This document shows, one piece after another, positions 41,497-50,267 of a stretch of 64,000 nt of DNA; the stretch's first letter is position 1; every line of letters starts with the position of its first letter. The stretch comes from Solirubrum sp044628455 (GTDB lineage Bacteria > Bacteroidota > Bacteroidia > Cytophagales > Hymenobacteraceae), in the NCBI RefSeq assembly GCF_044628455.1, contig NZ_JBIYZW010000001.1, forward strand, positions 248,001-312,000, given 5' to 3'. The notes beneath the pieces were generated by a model. It searched no databases and was not told the origin of the DNA. It worked only from the letters and a program-made list of their open reading frames with translations. Position numbers and translations under genes: made by a program.

Positions 41497-41619
41497 CCCA
41501 ACCGGAGTAGCAGCGTCCGCCCGCCTGTCCGCGCCCCGGCCGCAGCACTACTGTCATTCTCGAAGTGTCCAGTACGGCAGTGGCCTGGAGTTACTTCTCG
41601 AACTCGCTCGTATTCAGAA

Positions 41620-41661
41620 AGCGCACGGCCCGACTACTACAACGTAGCCGGGCCGTGCGCT
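41620..41661 (+). terminator. Hairpin downstream of the STAS/SEC14-like gene
   Basis: 13-bp perfect stem AGCGCACGGCCCG / CGGGCCGTGCGCT (41620-41632, 41649-41661) with a 16-base loop. No clear T run. The rest of the 41497-41794 spacer shows nothing else. Confidence 0.5.
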
Positions 41662-41794
41662 ATGGGGGCAAAGCATGAGCCGTTGCGGGGCCGGCTGCTT
41701 ACGAAGATACTAGGGCAGTTCGGTTGCTGGGTAGGGGCCAAACGCTGGCGAAACCCTGGGGCGAAAACCCAACCACCAACAACGAAAAACGAGC

Positions 41795-43207
41795 CTACTT
41801 CAGCTCCAGCAACACCACGTTTTCTACGTGGTGGGTATGCGGGAACATGTCCACCGGCTGCACGCGCGTCACGCGGTAGGTGTCGGCCAGCAGCTCCAGG
41901 TCGCGGGCCTGGGTGGCGGGGTTGCAGCTCACGTACACCACGCGCGGGGCGCGCAGCTCCACGAGGCGCTGCACCACGTCGGGGTGCATGCCGGCGCGGG
42001 GCGGGTCGGTGATGATGACGTCGGGGCGGCCGTGCTGGTCGGTGAAGTCCTGGGTGAGCACGTCCTTCATGTCGCCGGCGTAGAACCGGGTGTTCGTCAC
42101 GCCGTTGATTTCGGAGTTCAGCTTGGCGTCTTCAATGGCCTGCTCCACGTACTCCACGCCGATGACCTCGCGGGCCTGCCGGGCCACGAAGTTGGCAATG
42201 GTGCCGGCGCCGGTGTAGAGGTCGTATACCAGTTCCGTGCCGGTGAGGCCGGCAAACTCGCGGGCTACTTTGTACAGCTCGTAGGCCTGCTCGGAGTTGG
42301 TCTGGTAAAACGACTTCGGCCCCACCCGGAAGCGCAGGCCCTCCATTTCTTCGTGGATGTAGGGCAGCCCCCGGTAGCATACCACCTCCAGGCCGTCGAG
42401 CGAGTCGTTGCCCTTGTCGTTGAGCACGTAGTTCATCGACGTCACTTGGGGGAACTGCTCCAGCAGGTAGTCCAGAATCACCGGAATCAGCTGGTGCTGG
42501 CGGTAAAACATGGCCACCACCATCACTTCGCCGGTGCTTTTGGCGGTGCGGATGGTGAGCGTGCGCAGCAGCCCGGTATGCTTGTGCACGTTGCCGAAAC
42601 GCAGCTGGTTTTCGCGGGCGTAGTCGCGGAAGGCCAGGCGAATCTGGTTGCTGGGGTCGGGCTGCAGCCAGCAGTGCTCGATGTCGATGATCTTATCAAA
42701 GCGCCCGGGCAGGTGGTAGCCCAGCACGCGGCGGTCGTACTGCTTGGTTTCGTCCTTGATCTGCTCCGAGGTAAGCCAGCCCTGGTAGCTGAAGGTGTAC
42801 TCCAGCTTGTTGCGGTAGTAGGTGGTTTCCTTCGAGCCCATGATGGGCTGAATCTCGGGCAGCTCAACCTTGCCGATGCGCTGCAGGGTATCATTCACCT
42901 GCTGCTGCTTGTACATGAGCTGGGTTTCGTAGCCCAGGTGCTGCCACTTGCAGCCCCCGCACACGCCAAAGTGCTGGCAGAAGGGCTGCACGCGCAGCTC
43001 CGAGTACTTGTGGAAAAACACCGGCTCGGCTTCGAGGTAGGTCTTCTTCGATTTGGTCACGCGCAGGTCCACCACGTCGCCGGGGGCCACGCCCGAGACG
43101 AAAATAACCAGGTTGTTGTGGCGCACCAGGCACTTGCCTTCGGCCACCATGTCTTGAATGACCACTTCGCGGAGGTCCTCCGCGGGGATTTTCTTCGGGT
43201 TGGGCAT
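41795..43207 (-). CDS. rlmD: 23S rRNA (uracil-5-)-methyltransferase RlmD-type
   Basis: 470 residues from the ATG at 43207 (MPNPKKIPAEDLREVVIQDM). A TRAM domain comes first (GKCLVRHNNLVIFVSGVAPGD). [4Fe-4S] ligands are Cys77, Cys83, Cys86 (PFCQHFGVCGGCKWQH) and Cys179 (IEHCW). The SAM fold has ELVYDLYTGAGTIANFVA, and the catalytic Cys is in VVYVSCNPATQARDL. S-adenosylmethionine-dependent C5 methylation of a uridine in 23S rRNA; the RlmD/RlmCD choice is by family. The 15 extra N-terminal residues of the longer frame are rejected. TACCTTTG (43225-43232, minus strand) is its promoter box. Confidence 0.92.
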   Translation of the reverse strand: MPNPKKIPAEDLREVVIQDMVAEGKCLVRHNNLVIFVSGVAPGDVVDLRVTKSKKTYLEAEPVFFHKYSELRVQPFCQHFGVCGGCKWQHLGYETQLMYKQQQVNDTLQRIGKVELPEIQPIMGSKETTYYRNKLEYTFSYQGWLTSEQIKDETKQYDRRVLGYHLPGRFDKIIDIEHCWLQPDPSNQIRLAFRDYARENQLRFGNVHKHTGLLRTLTIRTAKSTGEVMVVAMFYRQHQLIPVILDYLLEQFPQVTSMNYVLNDKGNDSLDGLEVVCYRGLPYIHEEMEGLRFRVGPKSFYQTNSEQAYELYKVAREFAGLTGTELVYDLYTGAGTIANFVARQAREVIGVEYVEQAIEDAKLNSEINGVTNTRFYAGDMKDVLTQDFTDQHGRPDVIITDPPRAGMHPDVVQRLVELRAPRVVYVSCNPATQARDLELLADTYRVTRVQPVDMFPHTHHVENVVLLELK

Positions 43208-43224
43208 CACGGAATTCACGCGGG

Positions 43225-43232
43225 CAAAGGTA
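43225..43232 (-). promoter_or_regulatory. -7 box for rlmD
   Basis: Minus strand TACCTTTG, exact TAnnTTTG, 17 bp before the rlmD ATG. Confidence 0.5.
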
Positions 43233-43331
43233 CGGCGCCGGGGCCGTTGCACCAGCGTGCAGAGGCCCGGTCGCCGCGCTTTGGCGCCGCCGCTTCATCT
43301 GCAGGCGTAGTCACCAAGCAGCCCCGCCGGG

Positions 43332-43641
43332 CTTCTGCGTCCGGCGGCGCACTTCTACGTTCGTTCCGGCTGCTTCTACGTTCGCCCGGGTTGCTTCTAA
43401 GAAGATTTTGTCGCTTCTAAGTCCGTTCCGACTGCTTCTAAGAAGACTTTGCTGCTTCTAAGACCGTTTCGGTCGCTTCTAAGTCCATTCCAGTCGCTTC
43501 TAAGTCCGTTTCGATCGTTTCTAAGTCCGTTTCGGTTGCTTCTAAGACGGTTTTGTCGCTTCTACGTCCGTTTCGGTCGCTTCTAAGAAGGTTTCAGTCG
43601 CTTCTAAGAAGGTTTCGGTCGCTTCTAAGCCGGTTTCACCG
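43332..43641. repeat. Tandem array of 15 units of 20-21 bp
   Basis: Units begin CTTCTAAG (early units CTTCTACG/CTTCTGCG) and continue with TCCGTTTCGGTCG or AAGGTTTCGGTCG. I count 15 consecutive units, alternating between 20 and 21 bases. The array is followed at about 43650 by one inverted word, CGACTTAGAAG. Unit lengths are not a fixed multiple of three, and no frame reads through as a protein with sense. It lies between the rlmD promoter and the terminator of the giant gene. Confidence 0.9.
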
Positions 43642-43707
43642 CCGCCGGCCGACTTAGAAGCGGCCGCAACCTGCTTGCAGGCCGGCCGAGCCGGCGGCGA
43701 AGCCACC

Positions 43708-43744
43708 AAAAAAGGCCGCCCGGAAGCTCCGGGCGGCCTTTTTT
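43708..43744. terminator. Bidirectional terminator
   Basis: Perfect 17-bp stem AAAAAAGGCCGCCCGGA / TCCGGGCGGCCTTTTTT with 3-base loop. A and T runs flank both sides, so it works in both directions. It is 22 bp past the giant gene's stop. Confidence 0.9.
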
Positions 43745-43766
43745 CAGCTTAAACGAATCCTGGGAC

Positions 43767-46700
43767 TTACTTCACCACCTCGAACGCGCCGCGGGTCACG
43801 GTGCCGTTGGCTTGCTTGAAGAGGAAGTAGTAGGTGCCGGCCGACTGGTCGGCCGCGTTCCAGGTGTTGCGGTAGTTGCTGGTTTTGTACACCTCGCGGC
43901 CCCAGCGGTTGAGGATGGTAAGCGTGTTGCCGGGGTACAGCTCCACGTTGTCGATCCAGAACGTGTCGTTGAGGTTGTCGCCGTTGGGGGTGATGATGTT
44001 GTAGAAGGCGAGCTTGTTCTCAAACTGGGCGTCGGTGGCGTTCGACCAGGCCACCAGCTGCGCGTCGGTGCCCACGGCCTTGATGCGGAAGGCCTGGTTG
44101 AAGCCGGCGCGTGCGGTCGTCAGGTCGGTGGTGTAGCTGGTGGCGGCGGTGGCGGGCACCGTGGTCAGCAGCTCGGGCTGGCCGCCCGGCAGCTGGCGGT
44201 ACACCTCGTAGCGGGCCACCCCAAAGCCCTGGTAGGCGTTCCAGGCCAGCTTCACGGTGCCTTCCTGGCGGCCCCCACCGGGCTGCTGGGCCTGCACGGC
44301 CACGCGCATGGTGGTGTGCTCGGTGCTGCTCAGCACCCGGCCGCAGGCGTTGGTCAGCTCCACGCGGTAGTCGTAGGCCGTGGCGTCGGCATCGGCCGTG
44401 GCGTCGGTGTACGAGGTAGCCGTGTTGGGGGCCGTTCCCACCTGAGTGAATGCCCCCGTGCCGGCCACGCGGCGCTTGATGATGAGCTGGTTGCCGGTGC
44501 CCGCGTTGTTGGGCACGGCCACTGCGAGGCCAATGCGGCGGTCGTCGGCGAGGTCAACCGAGGCCGTGTTCAGGGCCACGGAAGACGCATCGAGGGCTAC
44601 GGTGAAGGTAGCCGCCGGGCCGGGGCAGCCGGCCGCCGAAGTTTCCACCACCGACACCGTGCGCACCGCCGCGCCGGGCGTAAAGCTCACTTCCACGCTG
44701 TTGGTGCCGGCCCCAGCGGTGAGGGTGCCGCCGGTTACCGTCCACTGGTAGGTGCTGCCGGTGGTGGCGGGCACCGAGAAGGGCACGTTGTTCAGGCCGG
44801 TGGCCACGTCGGAGCACACGCTCGCCGGGCCGCTGATGGCCACCGCCGCGGGTGTGGGGTCAACCACGAAGGGCAGGCTGGCTTCGGGGCCCTGGCAGCC
44901 CTGGGCGTTGGTTTCGCGCACCGTGAGGGTGTAGGCCCCCGCCGCCAGGCCGGGCAGCGTAAGGGTGCTGGTGCCGGTGACCGGGCCGCCATTCAGCAGC
45001 CACTGGTAGGTGCTACCGGGGGCGCCGGGCAGCGAGAAGCTCACCGGGTTGCCGGTGCACACCCGCGCCGGGCCGGCAATGGCCAGCAGGGTGGGGGTGG
45101 GGCGCACCGTTACGTAAAGCGTATCGGAGGTGCCCAGGCAGCGCACCGTGCCGCCCGCGGGCTGGCTCGTTTCCGTCACCACAATCTTGCCGGTGCCGGG
45201 CGTGGTCCAGCGCACCGTCACGCTGGCCTGCGAGGTGCTCACCTGCGTGCCGCCGATAATCTCCCAGGCGTAGATAGAGCCGTTGGTGTACTGGGTGGAG
45301 TAAGTTTGGGTGCCGTCCTGCTGGCACACGCTGAGCGCGCCGCGGGGCTTTTCGGTGGCCAGAATCTGGTTGATCTGCACCGGGAACACCACCGTGTCGG
45401 ACGAGCACAGGAAGCCGTTGAGCTGGAAGGCCTCGACCTTGGCCGTGCTGCTGGCGCCCAGCCAGTCGACGGTAATGGCCGGCGTGCCCTGCCCGCTGAC
45501 GATATTGCCGCCCGTCACGCGCCACTGGTAGGCCGTGGCGCGCGGGTTGCGGATGCTGTAGGCCACGCCCGTTACCTGCGGGCACACCGAGGCCGAGCCC
45601 TGAATGCTATCGAGGGCCGGGCGCGGGTTAAAGGTGACCAATACCGTGTCGCGGGCCACGCAGCCCTGGGTGTTGGTGACGGTGAGGTAGTAGGGAACGA
45701 TAAGCGGGGTCGCGCCGGGGTTGAGCACCGTTACCGTGGGCTGAGCCGCGGTGGGGTTGCTCAGACCTTGGGCGGCCGTCCACTGGTAAGTGCTACCCGG
45801 CAGGGCCGGCGTGCCAATCACCGTGCTACGCTCCGAGCACAAAGCCACGTCGGCACCGGCATTGGCCACGGCCGCCGGGTTCAGCGTGATGGTTACCTGG
45901 TCGGTGTTGGTGCAGCCCTCGGGCGTGGTCACGGTTACGGTGTAGGTAAACGTCTGCGCCGTGGTGCCGGTATTGGTCAGGCTGAAGGTCGGCTCGGCGG
46001 CGGTGGCGTCGCTCAGGCCGGTGGCGGGGGCCCACTGATACGTGTAGCCGGCCAGCGCAATCGAGCCGAGCTGGGCCGTCTCGCCCGAGCACAAGGTGCG
46101 GTCGGCGCCGGCCTGGGCAATGGCTACCGGGTTGATGGTTACCTCTACCTGGTCGGCGCTGGTGCAGCCCTCGGGCGTGGTCACGAACACGTTGTAGGCA
46201 ATGGTCATCGGCACCCGGCCGGTGTTGACGAGCGAAACCGTGGGCTGAGCCGCGGTGGGGTTATTGAGGTCGGTGGCCGGCAGCCATTGGTAGGTGTAGC
46301 CCGGCAGGGCGGCCGAGCCGATCTGGGCCGAAGCCCCCGAGCAGAACGCCACGTCGGCACCCGCGTTGGCCACGGCGGCCGGGTTCAGCGTTACCGTTAC
46401 CTGGTCGGTATTGGTGCAGCCCTCAGCCGTGGTAGCCGTAACGGTGTACGTGAAGGTCTGCGCCGTGGTGCCGGGGTTGGTCAGGTTGAAAGTCGGCTGG
46501 GCGGCGCTGGCATCACTGAGTCCCGTAGCCGGGCTCCACTGGTAGGTGTAGCCCGTGAGGGCCGCCGAGCCTAATTGGGCCGTGGTGCCCGAGCACAGGG
46601 TGCGGTCGGTGCCTGCATTGGCTACAGCTACCGGGTTCACCACTACCACCACCTGGTCGGTGCCCACGCAGCCCTCGGCGGTAGTAGCCGTAACGGTGTA

Positions 46701-49700
46701 GGTAATGGTTTGCGCTGCGGTGCCGGTATTGGTCAAGGTCACGGTAGGCTGGGCGGCGCTGGTGCTGCTCAACCCGGTGGCCGGGCTCCACTGGTAGGTG
46801 TAGCCCGTGAGGGCCGCCGAGCCCAGCTGGGCTGAAGCGCCCGAGCAGAGCGTGCGGTCGAGGCCGGCGTTGGCTACGGCGGCCGGGTTCAGGGTCACGG
46901 TCACCTGGTCGGTGCTGGTGCAGCCCTCGGCCGTCGTAGCCGTGACCGTGTACGTGAAGGTCTGCGCCGTGGTGCCGGGGTTGGTCAGGCTAAACGTGGG
47001 CTGGGCGGCCGAAGCATCGCTCAGGCCGGTGGCCGGGCTCCACTGATACGAGTAGCCGGTTAGGGCCGCCGTGCCCAGCTGGGCCGTGGTGCCCGAGCAG
47101 AGCGTGCGGTCGGTGCCGGCATTGGCTACGGCTACCGGGTTCAGCGTTACCGTTACCTGGTCGGTATTGGTGCAGCCCTCAGCCGTGGTGGCCGTAACGG
47201 TGTACGTGAAGGTTTGGGGAGTGGTGCCGGGGTTGGTCAGGCTAAACGTGGGCTGGGCGGAGGTAGCGCTGCTCAGGTTCGCGGCGGGGCTCCACTGGTA
47301 GGTGTAGCCCGTGAGGGCCGCCGAGCCCAATTGCACGCTCTGGCCCGAACACAGGGCGCGGTCGATGCCAGCCTGAGCCACGGCGGCCGGATTCACCGTT
47401 ACGGTTACCTGGTCGGTAGCCGTGCAGCCTTCGGCCGTGGTCGTGGTCAGGGTGTAGGTCTGCACCAGCGGCGTGGTACCGGAGTTGGTCAGCGTTACGG
47501 TGGGCTGGGGGGCGGTGGCATCACTGATTCCCGTAGCCGGGCTCCACTGGTAGCTGTGGCCCGCCTGGGGGCTGCCGCCCAACTGGGCCGAGGCCCCCGA
47601 GCAGAACAGGCGGTCGGCACCGGCCTGGGCAATAGCGGCCGGGTTCACCGTGACCTGCACGGTGCTGGTGGCCGAGCAGCCCTGGGCGTTGGTGGCAACC
47701 AGGCTGTAGGTAAACGTCTGCGGGGTGCCGCCCGTGGTCAGGTTAAAGGTGGGCTGGGCCGCCGTGGCGTCGCTCAGGCCAGTGGCCGGCAGCCACTGGT
47801 AGGTGTAGCCCGGCAATGCCGCCGTACCCAGCTGCGAGGTCAGGCCCGAGCACAGGGCGCGGTTGGCTCCGGCGTTGGACACGGCGGCCGGGTTCAGGGT
47901 CACGGTCACCTGGTCGGTGCTGGTGCAGCCCTCGGCCGTCGTGGCCGTAACCGTGTACGTGAAGGTCTGCGCCGTGGTGCCGGGGTTGGTCAGGTTGAAG
48001 GTGGGTTGAGCCACAGTGGCGCTGCTCAGGCCGGTAGCCGGGCTCCACTGGTAGCTGAGGCCGGCCACGGGGGCGGCGCCTAGCTGAGCCGTCAGGCCCG
48101 AGCACAGTACGCGGTCGACGCCGGCCTGGGCCACGGCGGCGGCGTTCAAGGTCACCGTTACCTGGTCGGTGGCGGTGCAGCCCTGCGGCGAAGTGGCCGT
48201 GAGGGTGTAGGTAATGGTTTGCGGGGGCGAGCCGGGGGCCAGCGTCAGGCTGAAAGTGGGCTGGGCCGCGGTGGCGCTGCTTAGGTTCGCGGCGGGGCTC
48301 CACTGGTAGGTGTAGCCCGGCAGCGCGGCGGCGCCCAGCTGCACCGAGGCGTCGGAGCACAGGGCGCGGTCGGCGCCCGCCTGGGCCACGGCGGCATTCA
48401 CGGTCACCGTTACCTGGCGGCTAACCGAGCACACACCGTCGCCGCTGGTCACGGTGTAAGTTGTGGTTTGGGTGGGCGACACGGTAATGCTGGCGCCGCT
48501 GAGCGGCTGCGGGCCGCCGGTCCAGGTGTAGGTGGTGCCGCCGCTGGCCGTGAGCGTGGTCGACTGGCCGGGGCAGATGCTCACGGCCGGGCTCACCACC
48601 AGCGGAATAGCTGGCCGGATGGTGATATTCTTGCTGACCGAGTCGCTCAGGCAGTCGAAGGCCGACACGTTGCGCAGCGTCACGCGACCCTGGCCGCTGC
48701 TGCCCCACAGCACCTGAATGCTGTTGCCGGTGGCCGGGCCCTGAATGGTGCCGCCGCTCACGCGCCAGTTGTAGCCACCCGAGGGGGCGGGGCCGGTAGC
48801 GGTGTAGCTGCGGGCGCCGGCCAGGTCGCACACGGTCGTGTCGCCCACGATGCCGGTGGGCGCGGGGGCCTTGGTCACGAAAATCTGGAACACCTCGGCC
48901 ACACTCTTGGCGCCGCAGGTCACGTCGGTGGCCGTCACGGCCACGTCGTAGGGCGTGGCGCGGCCGTCGCCGCAGCGGGCCGTGAAGCGGAACTGCCCGC
49001 TCACGCTGCCGGCCGGACCGTTGAGGGTGGTGCTGCCGATGCCGCCGCCCACGGGCACGGTGCCGGGCTGCCCGCCGAAGGTGGCGTTGAAACCGCCTGC
49101 CCCGTCGAGCAGCACGCTGGTGGCTTTTAGGTTGATGGGGTTGCCGTCGGCATCGGTCGAAGCCAGGGTGAAGCTCACTGTCTGGCCTTCTTCGAGGGTA
49201 AAGCTGCGCTGGGCCAGCGTGCCGGCCGTGAACTTGGGCGCCTGGTTGGGATTACACACCCGCGACACCAGCTGCACGTCGCGGCGGGTGACGCCCACCA
49301 GCACCTCGTTGCCGTTGATGTTGCGGTACTCGCGCACGTCCACGGCCACCACGAACTTGCCGATGGTGGGCGCCGAGTACATGGAGAGGCCGGTGCTGGC
49401 GTTCAGCGCCGCGTAGGAGCCGGCGCCGGGGCCGAAGGGCTGGGCCAGGCTGTAGGTGGGCGCGTAGGTTACCGGGGTGGGCGGGGGCGCAAACGAGCCG
49501 TTGGGAATGCCGCCGCCGGAGGGAGTACCAAACGAGTAAATCAGCCGGTCGCCGTCGGCGTCGAAGGCGTTGTTGAGCACGATGCTGGTGTCGCCCTGGC
49601 AGATAACGGCCACGGCGGTGTCGGAGAACTGCGGCGACTGGTTGGGAATCAGCGGCGGGGCAATGTCCGTGTACAGCGTCATGTTGGTGCCGCCCGCGTT

Positions 49701-50192
49701 GGCGATGTTGTTCACGTCGTTGTTGCGGGCATTATCGGTGAACACGGCGTAGTAGCCGTCGAACGACACGGGCAGGTTGATGGTGGCGCGGTACTTATTC
49801 AGAAACACGTTCACGTTGCCGCCGGGCACCGAGCAGCCGCCGGGCGTGGGCGGGGTAATGAGCACCGAGCTGATGCGCGGAATGGCCAGGTTGCCCGGGC
49901 CGAACATGCCGCCGGCAATGGGGCCGTTCACGGCCGTCATAAATATCTTGGCGCCGCCCAGCGACTTGTTGTAAATGCCCACGTCGGCCACGAAGCGCGG
50001 GTCCACGCCGGCCTCGTCGGTGTAGATGGTCACCAGCAGCTCGTAGCGGAAGGGGGCCGCGGCGGGGCCGTTGGCGTCGAGGTAGCGGTAGGTCATTTCG
50101 CCGCCCATCAGGTGAGTGGCCATGGCCCGGCTGAGGGGCAGGCTTAGCAGAGCCAGCAGCAAAAGCAGATGCCGGAGTACAGGTGTTCGCAT
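43767..50192 (-). CDS. Giant secreted repeat protein with CHU_C (type B) T9SS sorting domain
   Basis: 2141 residues. Signal peptide MRTPVLRHLLLLLALLSLPL (cleavage near residue 24), then a conserved N-terminus THLMGGEMTYRYLD found in gliding-associated surface proteins. Residues about 600-1525 are eleven PKD/Ig-like repeats of about 84 residues (A(N/Q)AG(A/T)DRTLCSG, GYTYQWSPATGLS, TYTVTATTAEGCT, DQVTVTLNPAA), each with two Cys likely forming a disulfide. Further Ig-like modules follow, then a fibronectin-like part. The C-terminal YNIITPNGDNLNDTFWIDN and ILNRWGREVYKTSNY form the type B sorting domain. Likely a cell-surface adhesin or gliding-related protein; the partner is unknown. Confidence 0.9.
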   Translation of the reverse strand: MRTPVLRHLLLLLALLSLPLSRAMATHLMGGEMTYRYLDANGPAAAPFRYELLVTIYTDEAGVDPRFVADVGIYNKSLGGAKIFMTAVNGPIAGGMFGPGNLAIPRISSVLITPPTPGGCSVPGGNVNVFLNKYRATINLPVSFDGYYAVFTDNARNNDVNNIANAGGTNMTLYTDIAPPLIPNQSPQFSDTAVAVICQGDTSIVLNNAFDADGDRLIYSFGTPSGGGIPNGSFAPPPTPVTYAPTYSLAQPFGPGAGSYAALNASTGLSMYSAPTIGKFVVAVDVREYRNINGNEVLVGVTRRDVQLVSRVCNPNQAPKFTAGTLAQRSFTLEEGQTVSFTLASTDADGNPINLKATSVLLDGAGGFNATFGGQPGTVPVGGGIGSTTLNGPAGSVSGQFRFTARCGDGRATPYDVAVTATDVTCGAKSVAEVFQIFVTKAPAPTGIVGDTTVCDLAGARSYTATGPAPSGGYNWRVSGGTIQGPATGNSIQVLWGSSGQGRVTLRNVSAFDCLSDSVSKNITIRPAIPLVVSPAVSICPGQSTTLTASGGTTYTWTGGPQPLSGASITVSPTQTTTYTVTSGDGVCSVSRQVTVTVNAAVAQAGADRALCSDASVQLGAAALPGYTYQWSPAANLSSATAAQPTFSLTLAPGSPPQTITYTLTATSPQGCTATDQVTVTLNAAAVAQAGVDRVLCSGLTAQLGAAPVAGLSYQWSPATGLSSATVAQPTFNLTNPGTTAQTFTYTVTATTAEGCTSTDQVTVTLNPAAVSNAGANRALCSGLTSQLGTAALPGYTYQWLPATGLSDATAAQPTFNLTTGGTPQTFTYSLVATNAQGCSATSTVQVTVNPAAIAQAGADRLFCSGASAQLGGSPQAGHSYQWSPATGISDATAPQPTVTLTNSGTTPLVQTYTLTTTTAEGCTATDQVTVTVNPAAVAQAGIDRALCSGQSVQLGSAALTGYTYQWSPAANLSSATSAQPTFSLTNPGTTPQTFTYTVTATTAEGCTNTDQVTVTLNPVAVANAGTDRTLCSGTTAQLGTAALTGYSYQWSPATGLSDASAAQPTFSLTNPGTTAQTFTYTVTATTAEGCTSTDQVTVTLNPAAVANAGLDRTLCSGASAQLGSAALTGYTYQWSPATGLSSTSAAQPTVTLTNTGTAAQTITYTVTATTAEGCVGTDQVVVVVNPVAVANAGTDRTLCSGTTAQLGSAALTGYTYQWSPATGLSDASAAQPTFNLTNPGTTAQTFTYTVTATTAEGCTNTDQVTVTLNPAAVANAGADVAFCSGASAQIGSAALPGYTYQWLPATDLNNPTAAQPTVSLVNTGRVPMTIAYNVFVTTPEGCTSADQVEVTINPVAIAQAGADRTLCSGETAQLGSIALAGYTYQWAPATGLSDATAAEPTFSLTNTGTTAQTFTYTVTVTTPEGCTNTDQVTITLNPAAVANAGADVALCSERSTVIGTPALPGSTYQWTAAQGLSNPTAAQPTVTVLNPGATPLIVPYYLTVTNTQGCVARDTVLVTFNPRPALDSIQGSASVCPQVTGVAYSIRNPRATAYQWRVTGGNIVSGQGTPAITVDWLGASSTAKVEAFQLNGFLCSSDTVVFPVQINQILATEKPRGALSVCQQDGTQTYSTQYTNGSIYAWEIIGGTQVSTSQASVTVRWTTPGTGKIVVTETSQPAGGTVRCLGTSDTLYVTVRPTPTLLAIAGPARVCTGNPVSFSLPGAPGSTYQWLLNGGPVTGTSTLTLPGLAAGAYTLTVRETNAQGCQGPEASLPFVVDPTPAAVAISGPASVCSDVATGLNNVPFSVPATTGSTYQWTVTGGTLTAGAGTNSVEVSFTPGAAVRTVSVVETSAAGCPGPAATFTVALDASSVALNTASVDLADDRRIGLAVAVPNNAGTGNQLIIKRRVAGTGAFTQVGTAPNTATSYTDATADADATAYDYRVELTNACGRVLSSTEHTTMRVAVQAQQPGGGRQEGTVKLAWNAYQGFGVARYEVYRQLPGGQPELLTTVPATAATSYTTDLTTARAGFNQAFRIKAVGTDAQLVAWSNATDAQFENKLAFYNIITPNGDNLNDTFWIDNVELYPGNTLTILNRWGREVYKTSNYRNTWNAADQSAGTYYFLFKQANGTVTRGAFEVVK
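45618..48390. repeat. Eleven 252-bp coding repeats
   Basis: The region encoding the eleven 84-residue modules of the giant protein. Several neighbouring units are very similar at DNA level (e.g. those around 46380-47360), so recombination could change the copy number and assembly could collapse it. Confidence 0.8.
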
Positions 50193-50267
50193 ATAGCAGG
50201 GAAAGAGAAATCAGAAAAACAGGCGGGCCGCCCTGCCGAAGCCGGGCAGCCCGCCTTGCAGGCTCAA

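Noticed and set aside
43332..43641. CRISPR array
   Set aside because: Units follow each other without spacers, differ internally, and no cas genes are present.
43812..46574. 920-codon plus-strand frame opposite the giant repeat gene
   Set aside because: Repeats in it merely mirror the coding repeats of the minus-strand gene; no signal peptide or domain.
45618..48390. CRISPR or satellite DNA
   Set aside because: The 252-bp period is an in-frame coding repeat of 84 residues.
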